A stretch of DNA of 64,000 bases. It comes from Sisyra terminalis. Taxonomy: Eukaryota; Arthropoda; Insecta; Neuroptera; Sisyridae. Position numbers and translations under genes: made by a program. The DNA is taken from the NCBI GenBank assembly GCA_958496175.1, contig OY292275.1, forward strand, positions 54,761,701 through 54,825,700, written 5' to 3'. This document shows positions 12,183-22,737 of this stretch, piece after piece (position 1 is the stretch's first letter; each line of letters starts with the position of its first letter). The notes under the pieces were generated by a model that saw only the letters and a list, made by a program, of their open reading frames with translations, did no database searches and was not told the DNA's origin.

Positions 12183-13620
12183 GTAAGTGTTTTGATTGTT
12201 TGTTGATCAATTGCATAATTAAATGAAATTTTCCTTAAAAAAAAAGCGTTAAGTGAATGGATTTGTTGCGGCGCCCACCCAATTTTGGGGCCACGAGTCG
12301 CGATAAATTTTGCGAGGGCGAGAAACCACACTGTATAAGGATAGACGAGTTTGTTGACTTACGAGTTTTGAACTTTCCAATTTTTTTTTATTTATAATCA
12401 TAAAAATAACAAAAAAAAAATAAAACGAGGGAGCCAAGAGGCATTAGTTTTCATTCATATAAATTTTTAATAATTTAAATAAAGGTCGATTTTCAAATCG
12501 ATCATCTCATCACCAATTATTTATAATTTCCCAGTAATTTGACATTATTTTGTACAATTTTTTTTTTAAATCGAACGATTGTTATGTGTTTAATTTTCAA
12601 ACGCCGCACATCCCCATCTCGTCGGTCGCCCATCGATTAGAGAAAATGATGTTCAACTGTTCCCCGATTTCCCCGAAAAAAACTTGACCTATGATGTCCA
12701 TCTACTATCGTTACGAGAACAAAAATTTTCCTCATTTATTTTTCATACTCACTCGTAGTATTTCACGTAAAAATCAAACGTGTTAATTATCTATTAACGA
12801 TTTGTAAATTTTGAAAAAAAATTAATAGAAAATCTCTAAAAAATTTACAAGTTCAACTGTTACAAATATTTTAGGAAAAAAAAATAATTAAGTAGGCCAC
12901 TCTTATGATAGTACAAATCTTTTTACTATTATCAAACTAATAACAAAAGGGTATCAATATAATAAACAATTCAATGACTAATTGATAGGTTTTTGTTTTA
13001 TGTTAGCCTACTAGAAATTAACAATTCCTAATACAATAGTTGACTGTGGAAATTATAAATATGTACTTAAGTATTACTTTTACCTACACTTATAGATTTA
13101 AGTGAGCTATGATATTCAAAGTTAACAGTTATCAATAGAGAACTGGAAGCGTTTTTCACTGTTTCTTTTTTTTCATAAAGCAGAATATATAATTTTCCAC
13201 TTTAGCGATTGGAAAATTGTGACAGTTATCTTAATTGAGTAACTGAAATTTTTTAGTTACTACTGGAATTTTTTGAGAATCCGTAAGGAAAATTGAATTT
13301 TTTACTGTAAAACAATAAAATCTTAACAATTTATTGACTAATATGAACAATTAAAGAAATCCTTAGTCACATAATTGAAACAACGGAATGTATAAAAAAT
13401 TTATTTTGATTGTTGAAATATGATTGTTTTGTTTTGAATTTCCGGAAAAGTGAAGTCTTTTTGAAATTTTCTTTTGAAAAGAAAAATGAAAACAAGCTGT
13501 AGATATAAACTATTGAAACAATTGAACTTTTACTGCTTTAAATAGAGAATAAGTGAATAGAAAATTCTTTGAAGAACATTTGTATTTTGTATAACTAAAT
13601 GCTTGAAAATTTTAGAAACT
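12183..13620 (+). other. Start of the putative giant intron; AT-rich
   Basis: Downstream of the candidate splice donor the sequence turns AT-rich, with no gene or transposon. A short hairpin (CGATTTTCAAATCG) occurs near 12487-12500. The sequence around 12600-12710 is richer in GC but shows no recognisable frame. Confidence 0.4.
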
Positions 13621-14589
13621 TAGGGTTGGGTGGGGTTTAAAGGTCTAATTTTACTATTCCGTATTATATTGTGAAAACCAATCTTATTAATTTGAAACGT
13701 ATAATGCTAACCAAACAAACAAATATCTGGTCATGTTAAATTTAATTTTTAATGGCATTATCCTTATAGAAGATAGTCATTTTACATTTTTCCTAGACTT
13801 TGTCGTCTGTCTCTTTTTGCCCCTTAGTAGGGGCAAAAAGGGGCGGCTAAGGGCCAAAAAGGTCCTGCATTTATTTTAAGTATCTGACAGGTGTTATGAA
13901 TTAATAACAGTATTTGAATCAATGAAATATTTTTGGATTTTCATTTGGAAATTTTTTTTACAGTCGTTTTAAACATACCATAAAACTCTTCTTTCTTTAT
14001 AATAATATTGACATTAATTGGAACATAAGTAATATTTTTTATACCTTTATCTTAACTTAATCAAATTCATGGTTTCCTGAATCATAATTATAACAAACGA
14101 AGTAAAAAAATCCTCGGTTATAAATACAGTTTTCATGGGCCCATTGCTTCCAAAAATTGCATTAAATCCAATCTTCACGTGGTTGGGTAAGGAAAAGGTC
14201 CACGTGGACCTTTTTACCCCAGTTACATTCAAGTGTTTTTGATAGGTGATAGCTAGTTTACTGTTTAAATTAGCTAAAAACTAATAATAAATCCTGAAAT
14301 ATCACTAAATCTCATGTACTATTAAATTATGTTTTAGTCTAGTCAAAGCAATATTACTGCTGGAAACCGAAAAGAATAATAATTAAAAATTTTACTTTCG
14401 TAAAAATATCGAGGTACCATCGTAAATCTCCTATTTGTAATGTAGCTTAACTGCCAGGGTGGTCTCAAAATGCTTCTAACACTTCCTCATCCCTAACATT
14501 ATGGTTAAATAGATCAATATGGTACTAGTATCTTAGATACTCAAGGGGGACCTTTATACCCGCAGACCTTTAGGCCCCACTCTGCCCTA
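13621..14589. mobile_element. Family-A TIR element, copy 1 (~967 bp)
   Basis: Bounded by TAGGGTTGGGTGGGGTTTAA at the left and TAGGGCAGAGTGGGGCCTAA reading inward from the right; TA at both edges is the likely target duplication. It is clearly homologous over its full length to 24761-25731 and 62907-63877. Inside are a hairpin TTGCCCCTTAGTAGGGGCAA at about 13818-13838 and the 20-bp palindrome AAAGGTCCACGTGGACCTTT at about 14193-14212. The TIR word AAAGGTC recurs in both orientations. On the minus strand at 14047-14232 lies a 61-codon frame also found in copy 3. It has an LPxH...GPMKT pattern that weakly recalls the C-terminal part of pogo/jerky-type DDE transposases. Confidence 0.85.
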
Positions 14590-17099
14590 TATAAAAATCA
14601 AAGCATAGAATAAATTTTTATAAAAAATTATTAATTATTGTGATTATGAAATATTATTTTTCTTATCTCCTAAAAATAAATCATTTTATTTAGGGAAAAC
14701 TGATCAAATTTCTTCCCAAGTTAATTGATGATTATTTTATTGTTGATAATAATGCATTGTTTTTTAAAATGGATATAGTTATAGTAAGTAAAATTTTAAA
14801 TTCAAGTTTTGTCCTAGTATCTAATGGTTCCTCTTAGGGTGTTAAACCACAATTTTCCACGAAGTGAGGCGTGCCTCCTGGATGAGACCCAAAAAAATAT
14901 AAAGGGGACTCATATTTGGAGTTCAAAAACATATTTAGATGAATGAAGTCGTGGGTACCAGTTAGTTTAGAAATGGATGAAAACATTTGTTTTTGAAGTT
15001 ATACTTCTTTAGCGACGTATAAGGGATGTATATCTGGAAAGTTTGGGGAGGCTGAAGCTAAATGCATAAAAGTTTGGTTCCCATTATAAATTTTAAATAT
15101 TGAATTTTTCTGTTTTCCTTGTTATTTTCACTATCATAACCGTATTAAGATTACATTCGAATGTCGAAAGTATAAAGAAATTTTAGTTCGTTATTTTCCC
15201 ATTGCATTTGTAATAGCGATCATATGTGATGGTCATTCTTACCCTCATTGCATACCAAAACCATCGTATTCGTTCGTCCATTAACTTTTTCCTCTCAATT
15301 GCATACGGAAAATTTTGCATTTGTAATTTTTTCGCTCTAAAAATTCGCCCTGTTTACTATCTCCCATTCATATCAACCACGAAATTTTCGTATATGTCCG
15401 TCTTTGTTTATGCTACTTTTTCGTTTTGGTTTCTACAAAAAAAAAATAACGTACGTGTGCTCTACTTTCTATAGATATCGCCATGTATATCTATTTGTAT
15501 TACCGAATAGTATTATTTTTTTTTCAAATCTTGTACTACCACACGGTGGCCGACCACACGGTATGACGGCGGGGGGAGAGGTGAAAAATTATTCGTATTA
15601 GAGAAATTAGATGGATTTTAATATAAAAAGTATATTAAAATAAATTAAAGTAATGAAAAACACTATGGGCTTCTTCATTGGTGGTATTCGTATGTTATTT
15701 TCTTTCATTTGTTTTTTGCGCTTATTCATTTTTTTTTTTGTTTTGTTTTCCGATGGTGGCGTCGCAATTACGGAAAATTATTTCACGAATTTTTTACGTG
15801 CTCATTTGTTTTTTGGTGTTTTAAAAAAAATTAAATTGGTCACACACGTATTCGCACCAAATCTGTGCCCCGCAAACCCTTCGCCATCAATTCATTGTAA
15901 TTTTTGCACCTTATTGCTATGATTTTTAAAATTTTCTAGTCTAAATCAATGTGGTACCGAGTATACCAGTGGTTTCCAATTAGTGTTACATTAAATTATT
16001 ATTTTTTATTGTTACCATTTTCGTTGATAGTTTATAGTAGGTACCTAATACGTTAAGTAAAAGTTAAGAATTTTACATATTATCGTTACTGCTCAATTTT
16101 TCCTTCAATTGTTCGAATTTTTAGAAATGTTTAGACCTAAATCAAACATCGAAACAATTGAAAGTATTTGTTATGGTGATTATCTTTAAAGATACAAATA
16201 TTGTAGTTGGTACAACATAGTAGCAACTACAGTAGGGCTATTCCATGAATGCAGAGCTTCAAAAGCCAAAATCCATAACAGTTTTCGTTAAAGTAATACT
16301 TTCAAGTATCAAATATTTTTCGTCTATATGAAAATATTCTGATATACTATGCAAAATAAACAATGTTTTGCATTCAATTGTTTTTCATCAGTTCAACTGT
16401 TTTGAGTCCAAGGAACAAAACAAAAACAAAACGTCTTTGGGTATAGTGAACGTAAATGAATATTTACGAGGAACACACCTGTGCTCTGTACCGACCAGAG
16501 GAAATTTTTGAAATTTCAAATTATTCAACGCCTTCTTCTTTATGGCGAGTTGAAAAAAAAATATTATCCGCCCCCCAATCCATTTATCCCAAATTTTCTG
16601 GCCTAACCAAAAAAAAAAAAAATGTGTACCCATAGTGTATATAGATATATGTTCGTTATATATTATACACACATATATAATTATTACATTCAATTACCAC
16701 ACACAGACTATATAAGCCTGAAAATCATGTCCGTCTTTTGTTTTTTTCGTCATTCTTTTTTTTTGTATATTTAGTTACTTGTCTTCATTATTGATGATCA
16801 ACAAGTTTAGACATGTTATTTTTTTATTTGGCCACATTTCGGTTTTACTTTTCGAAAATTCTCCCCCCCCTTCCTTCCATCATTCAGGTTTGGTTGTAGA
16901 TTTAGAGTTTTGCGATGAAATTGGTTCAATTTCGGTCGGTTTATTGGGCACAATGTGAAACACTTCCGGTGTTTTGTTGAGAATTTTTTGTGAATTCTCA
17001 ATCGTTTATGGTCGCAAATGGCCAGCGAGGAGAGGTGAATGGAAATTATGTTGATTATTATTTAATTAATTTCAATAGGCCCACCTGGACTGAAAATGT
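14590..17099. other. Non-coding stretch, low-complexity frames only
   Basis: Open frames at 15226-15922 (+) and 16388-16693 (-) are stop-poor, T-rich tracts rich in F, I, Y and L, without recognisable domains. A small direct repeat of CCACACGGT occurs at 15539-15562. I see no transposon ends. Confidence 0.45.
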
Positions 17100-17560
17100 G
17101 ATATTGTCTTAAAACAGGTACATCCGGGAGCTGAGAGCGCGGAAAATTTGAAGTGGACTTATTGTTGTGGCCTTCGATTGTTTTTTTTTTCTTCCTTCGA
17201 TTTTCAATTCTTTTGATTTGTGTTTGGTGTGCAAGTTTGAACAAGTTTTATGAGTGAGAGAAAAAAACCACGTGGCTTCTGATCTGTCACACGATTTAAA
17301 TAGTACTGTGACGTCATCGTTCGGATGCTGGACCAAAGTGTGTACGAGAGAGAATCTGTTGGTTTGTTGGTGTTTGTAGTTGTATACGTCGGTGTGACTG
17401 ACTGACTCAGTAACGGACTGAATGGCAATCGGTGGAAGCCCCTTACCCCGTCCCGGTCGCTGAACCCCGAGGCGCCCCATAATCACACATTTACGTACAG
17501 CTTTTTTTTACGTGCACCCGTTCCGTTCATTTCGATCGGGAACTTTGGGATTGATTTGTG
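17100..17560. promoter_or_regulatory. GC-enriched island with a consensus CRE; possible regulatory element
   Basis: GC and CpG content are distinctly above background. It contains a perfect TGACGTCA at about 17309-17316 (CRE/CREB-type site), a CACGTG E-box near 17268-17273 and several TCAGT/ACTGA words at 17395-17425. A 125-codon minus-strand frame (17109-17486) and a second overlapping frame exist, but neither resembles a protein family. The most cautious reading is an enhancer or alternative promoter. Which strand it would serve is unclear. Confidence 0.3.
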
Positions 17561-17917
17561 GCCAATTTTTCCCTGATTTTTGTGTCAATTTTTGGAAATC
17601 TAAAATATTGAAAATTGAATTCGCGAATTAGGGGTTGTGTACATAGCTATACATTTGGTATTATTTAGGGTAGTCTAATGACGGTTTTGATGCATAGAAA
17701 TATCATAAGACAATAGAATCGTAAAGTTGATCAAAAGTGCGAGTCTTAAGGAAGGTACCGAAGGTACCCTATTATATAAAATATTTGTCTTTATGGTTTT
17801 ATTCTCTTATATAATCTTCCTGGTTCATTGTAGTATTTATGTTACAGTGAATTTGTATTACCAGTGAGAATATATTCTTTTATGGTGAAAATATATCAGG
17901 AAGATATATTATATATA

Positions 17918-18043
17918 AGGTAGACCTTAGGGAATTAAAAAATAATTCGCTGGGGGAAGCCTATAGACTGTCCCTATGGACACGTACTGTTTCTATATGC
18001 GTACAAATACTTTTATTATTTTTTAATTCGCCAAGGTCTACCT
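17918..18043. mobile_element. Hairpin MITE (~126 bp) inside the MULE left end
   Basis: The ends are inverted repeats: AGGTAGACCTTAGGGAATTA at the left and AGGTAGACCTTGGCGAATTA reading inward from the right, both continuing into AAAAATAAT. Flanking TATA/ATAT may be the target. Excising it restores the alignment between the two MULE termini, which is direct evidence that it is a later insertion. Confidence 0.75.
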
Positions 18044-18090
18044 AATATATGAAGGGTGCGATTTAAATGTACGTCGAAAAAGGTGAAAAT

Positions 18091-18992
18091 TAGAGATGCC
18101 ACGAATAGTGATTTGGCCGAATAGCGAATATTCGGCGAGTTTCTTGGCCGAAGCACCGAATATTCGGCGACATTTAGTACCGTTAGCGAGTAAGGTTTAA
18201 AGTTTAAACCTACTATATAATTTAACTATATACTTTATGAGGTAAAGCGAAATCGTTTGCTATCAAAAAACGCTGAAAAACTTCTTTTCATTCATCATAA
18301 CTTACCACTGATAGATTTTAAGTATTAATATGCTATGGTAAAATAAATTTATAAGTTAAAAGCTATTGGTGAAATAAAAGCCTTTCTGAGTAATATTATG
18401 CATTTTTTCCTAATTTACTGTTTGGTGTGAATAGTCGAACACCGAATATTTTTCCAATATTAGTTTCATTTCTAATTTTTACCCATCACAACGTATCACA
18501 GATTGATTTTTATTTTGTAATAAGTGTAGAAATTTATGATTAAAATAAATATTAAGAGGATCGAAAAGTAATGACATTACTGAACCTACCGACATTCAAT
18601 TGTCATTTATCGGTTTATAAGTAATTTCAAAGTCGTACCTTAAGACATTTTCTGATTAGCGTGACTAGTTAACTCACAAAAGATTAAAAATATTTATTAT
18701 TCTAAGCTCTATACTGCAATGGTTAAATAAATTCCCAAAGGAATACAAATTCGGTATTATATGCTTCGAAATTAAAGCTTGTGTAAAAATTTTGTGTTTT
18801 CATTTTATGTTAAAAATACGACATTGCTTTCCGAGTCCCTATACCTACACATATTTGAGTAAAATATGTTTTTTTTTTTGATGATTTGGTATTCGGTATT
18901 CGGCCGAATAGTAAGTAATATTCGGCCGAATACTGAATATTAACAAAAGTAGCCGAATACCGAATAGTGGCCGAATATTCGTGGCATCTCTA
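18091..18992. mobile_element. hAT MITE, 902 bp, with exact 8-bp target duplication
   Basis: The TIRs start TAGAGATGCCACGAATA at both ends. The sequence GTGAAAAT at 18083-18090 is repeated exactly at 18993-19000: a perfect 8-bp duplication, diagnostic of hAT-type transposition. The subterminal regions hold many CCGAATATTCGG-type palindromes. No transposase frame remains. The insertion lies inside the MULE and is therefore younger than it. Confidence 0.93.
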
Positions 18993-19380
18993 GTGAAAAT
19001 CACGTCAAAAAAGTGTGTTTTAATGCTAGATAATAAGAGGCAACAGTTCTTTTATAATATGTACAGAAAAATATTGTATTGAGCATCTATGTAAGAAAAA
19101 AAATGCAACAATGGTTATTTAACAGCATTAAAATTTAATTCACAGCTATATAATGTAAAATTCTTTTAAATATGGACAATAACATCTAAATATTATAATA
19201 AACTAGGTAAAAATGATTAAATTTGCAGTTTATCCACCAAATCAAATGTCAAATTAAAAAGGTCTTTTTTGAATATAAATTAAGATTGATAAATTGATAT
19301 TGGTATACCTAGCAAATTCATTATTGTATAATCAACAAAAAATTGATTTTAAAAACAATGATAAACAAATTTTTGTAAAG

Positions 19381-20130
19381 GTAGCAGCACTTTTCGTAGA
19401 AAAGTGCAACGAAACAGTTCCGGAATTTATTAGTTATTTCAATATACTATAAATCATATAATTAGGTCGATAGTACAGCACCAAGATATCTAAGTACAAA
19501 CAATGGGATTAAATCTACCAATTTTATAATTAAAAAAGAATACACTTTAAGAGATCGTTTATCTGTTTCTCAATTTTTAAATAAATTAAATGATTTACTA
19601 ATTAAATGATCTATGGGCAGAAATCCAGAGCTGCAATGCTACAAAAGTTTTTCTATAAAACCAACAGTTACTTTAAAAGAAAGGACCGAATCTTATCATT
19701 GGGTATTGCAAAACAAGAAAATAATAAAATTGGATAATACATACTATGTATGTACTTCAAATTCTAGTTATAAAAGTATAATTTCAGAATTGATAACCAA
19801 ATATATTATTGAAGACTGGGAAACTTTTGAAGATTTTGAACAGAGTTTTATGGCATTTAGGCGTTTAATATAGATGCTGATATTAGTAAATGTAATTGTA
19901 GGTGTCCAATATTTCAAATAAAATATAAATTCAAGAATACGTTGGGTCTTCTTATCCGTTTGACAAAAATTGAGATCCCTGAGAAACCTAAATGTATTCC
20001 TTTGGGACCAAAACGTAAATGTAGGCGCCCATCGAAAGCAAAAAAAGCGTTAATTATTCAATATATTATTTATATGACCTCAAAATATAATTCAATTTTC
20101 GTTTTACTCTTAAATTATTCATGTATTTGA
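19381..20130 (+). pseudogene. MULE transposase, C-terminal fragment (broken)
   Basis: Three adjoining pieces in two frames read as the C-terminal third of a Mutator-like transposase. Segment 1 (19381-19446) contains FVEKCNETVPEFISYF. Segment 2 (19466-19870) contains STNNGIKSTNFIIKKEYTLR, matching the conserved 'T-N-N-..-E/S' region that follows the catalytic core in this family. It is interrupted by TGA at 19607-19609, where family members often have Trp. After a frameshift near 19870, segment 3 (19873-20130) reads KCNCRCPIFQ and then GPKRKCRRPSKAKKAL. It is a SWIM-type zinc finger (CxC...CxH) whose second Cys and His have become Phe and Asn, with the usual basic GRPxKAKKAL tail. The catalytic region is absent. 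It is a non-functional relic. Confidence 0.75.
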
Positions 20131-20312
20131 TCTATTTTGGAGTTAAATGTTTAAATCTGGCGTGCAAATCACCTTTTTAAAATATTCAATACCTGGCGTT
20201 AATTAGCATATTTTAATGTGCCTTAAATATACCCCATATATTAATATATGTACCTAATAGATTTTCACCAGTAAGAATATATTCTTTCTGATGATACAAA
20301 TGCACTGTAACA

Positions 20313-21899
20313 TACATATATAATCGGTCTGTTCAATTTTTTTCAAAGAAAGCCTACGATGCATAGCTTGATGCATATTTTATCTGCAATACATCTCCAA
20401 TTAATATCATTTTATCTCAATAATTGCAACCCCTTTTTTCTTCAAGCCGTAAACAAAACCGGAGGATATATCGCAAAAGTTACGATCTCTGAAAATTTCG
20501 ATTGAATTTTTAGTTTCTTTTTCTTATCTTGCACATTTGTGTGAAGTGAAGTTTCTTTCGTATTGTATGTAAATTTTCTAATTATTACAATCAGATAACG
20601 TACAATTTCCCGCTCTGAATCCCAACATCTACGATGAGCCGCTGAGTTCATTTTTCCCTTTCTTCAAAAATGCCTTTATTTGAATAGAAGATACTAAAAT
20701 AAATTGTCTTGGCTACACCAGCATGTACTTACATAACGAATTAAAGAAAAAAAATCAGAAAAGCCATTCTTATTTGTGCCCTACAATGATTCAACTCTTA
20801 TTTTCCGCCGTCTTTTAATGCACAAGAAAAAGGGAAAATCAGTAGATATTTGACTTCGATAAGCTATGACGTTGGGATGGGAAAAATCACGCATTTCAAA
20901 TTTACTGCTTTTGGCCTTCATCCTCAATCAGAAATTCCCACATTCCCCCTATTTTCGTCGAACATAATAGCGTAGCCTATAACTCACAGACTTACAAAGA
21001 TTTGTGTTATTCATTTGTTTTTGTTCCCTTTCATTCAATTTCGCTTCCTTTTCGAAAAACAAAAGAACCAAGAAAAAAAAACGAAGCGCCAGATTGTTTG
21101 AAACTTTCACGTCCAACAAAACAATCAATCGATCGATTCCGTTTTCACTTGAGCGACAACGTCGGAAATATGAATTGAAAATATCAAAAAAAAAAAAAAA
21201 ATGAAATCAGAAATAATTGAAAATGAAATTAAAAAAACAAAACAAAAACGAAGCGACACGCGACTCTAACTTCCTCCCTTGTATCACACTCGCCCTGCAA
21301 GCTAAATAGAAAGTTTTTTGCTTTCAAAAACTAATCATATACATATATATGAACAAACAAACGATTTACAAGTGACAATCGAAAAAAACAAATGAGGAAA
21401 TAATAATTAATTTTAAAACAAATGAAACTATTAAGTCCTCTCAATTAATCGCAGTAGGTGTATACATAACAAATGAACCATTGAAGTCATTGACAATTGA
21501 ATGTCGGGATTGGAATGAAATAGTTTCGTTCCCGATTTGTGTGGTTATCCGGTTCGGCCGGTTCGTATCGTTTATGCTGGTTTTCTCACACGTTTAAAAG
21601 CGAATAAAAATATTTGAACCTAATCAACAAAAAAAAAGTAAAAAAAAATTGAATCGGAATGAAATAAAACCGGGGAAAAAGTTATTACATTGACAATAAT
21701 TTATTCCGCGTGGGATGAAAACAACACAAACGAGAAAGATGTGTCCAAACTTATCCGAATAATGCTGTAGTGAAGAAGCACAGAAGACTTGATTGGAACT
21801 TGGAGGTACAGTTAAACTTGTATATAACAATTTGGTGTAAGGGGTGCAAAGCAATGTTTAACAGGAAAAGCTTAAAAACAAAGTTCAAATTTTTCCTAT
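20313..21899. other. Non-coding stretch
   Basis: No gene or transposon is recognised. Short frames (20442-20651 minus, 21004-21204 plus, 21624-21854 minus) run through A/T homopolymers and resemble nothing known. Confidence 0.45.
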
Positions 21900-22737
21900 A
21901 AAGGATTCCCAAACTTTTTCGGTTTCCGGTGCCTTTAAAATATCAGGATCTTTCCGTGGTGCCACATATCAAATCTTAGGGTAAACTAATACACAAAAAT
22001 CCAATTTTCAACTGTCCTATACATTAAATCGTAGGTAGCTAGGGCAGATTTAAAGGGGGCCACGGGGGCACGTGCCCCCCCTAGGGTATTTTTGTGTGCT
22101 GTGGAGATTCCATAGCAGTACATACTTAGCAGCAAATCAAATTATTAAAGTTGTGAAAATATATGAATAAAATAACAAAAAGAACATTAGTGAAATTCTA
22201 GTCTGTTTCTGGCTGGAATTGCGATTTTTTTTTCGTGATCCCCTTCACGCACTTGCAAATGAAAGATGACATTGTGCTTCCCCCAAAAATACTGAATCAG
22301 CCCTTGGTAGGGGGACTCTATGTTTGGGCATTAAGGTTTCCCGTAAAGCACTCTTGCCATGTTATTCATTCTTCGGAACCTTTATGGTTTAAGGAGCCAT
22401 ATTTTGATGATTTTTTTTCTTTTTGGAAAAGTGAGCTTCACGTTTATTGTCAGTGAAATGTTAAAAAATATTTATTACGGTTTATTAAATCGTTTTCATT
22501 GCAAAATTTTACTTCTATTTTTTCTAATCATTGAGTTAGGGCCAACGAGCCATAGGTTCCCGACTCCTGGTTTACATAAATGTAAAATATTGGTCAAATA
22601 TATCATTAAGTAACAATATCATTAAGTATCTACTAATATTAATAATGTATTACTTTGGATAGGAAAATTTTCACGGCGCTTTAATAGAAGAGCTTTGGCG
22701 CCCTAGGGCGCCGCGGCGCATACTTTGGGAAAGACTG
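21900..22737. mobile_element. hAT-like element, degenerate, hosting a second MITE
   Basis: The left end AAAGGATTCCCAAACTTTTT and the right end, read inward CAGTCTTTCCCAAAGTATGC, match the common hAT terminus CAGTGTTTCCCAAA, with decay on the left. GC-rich words GGTGCC and GGCGCCGCGGCGC lie just inside. No 8-bp duplication is retained. A separate MITE sits at 22039-22306. Confidence 0.55.
22039..22306. mobile_element. hAT MITE, 268 bp, nested
   Basis: TIRs are CTAGGGCAGATTTAAAGG at the left and CAAGGGCTGATTCAGTA reading inward from the right, the style CAGGGGCGGATTT seen in many hAT MITEs. Just inside is the GC-rich palindrome GGGGGCACGTGCCCCC. The flanks GTAGGTAG (22031-22038) and GTAGGGGG (22307-22314) agree at six of eight positions, a likely aged 8-bp duplication. 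Confidence 0.65.

Larger units (their letters stand above)
17840..20312 (+). mobile_element. Decayed Mutator-like (MULE) element carrying nested insertions
   Basis: The left end begins TGTTACAGTGAATTTGTATT. The right end read inward begins TGTTACAGTGCATTTGTATC. The match continues for roughly 80-100 bp once a hairpin insertion at 17918-18043 is taken out, and it includes the palindrome AGAATATATTCT in both ends. Long TIRs of this size fit MULEs. The transposase remnant at 19381-20130 is of MULE type, with a degenerate SWIM zinc finger. A second insertion, a hAT MITE, sits at 18091-18992. The target duplication could not be identified. Removing both insertions leaves an element of about 1.4 kb, much shorter than an autonomous MULE, so most of the transposase gene is missing. 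Confidence 0.75.

Noticed and set aside
14047..14232. 61-codon frame conserved in two copies of the 967-bp element, as a functional small gene
   Set aside because: The third copy has an indel, and about half of the nucleotide differences change the residue. This fits decaying transposon copies rather than a maintained peptide.
17109..17486. 125-codon minus-strand open frame
   Set aside because: Lies in a GC-richer block where a second overlapping minus frame is also open. No family resemblance, no clear start context or splice sites. Kept only as part of a possible regulatory island.
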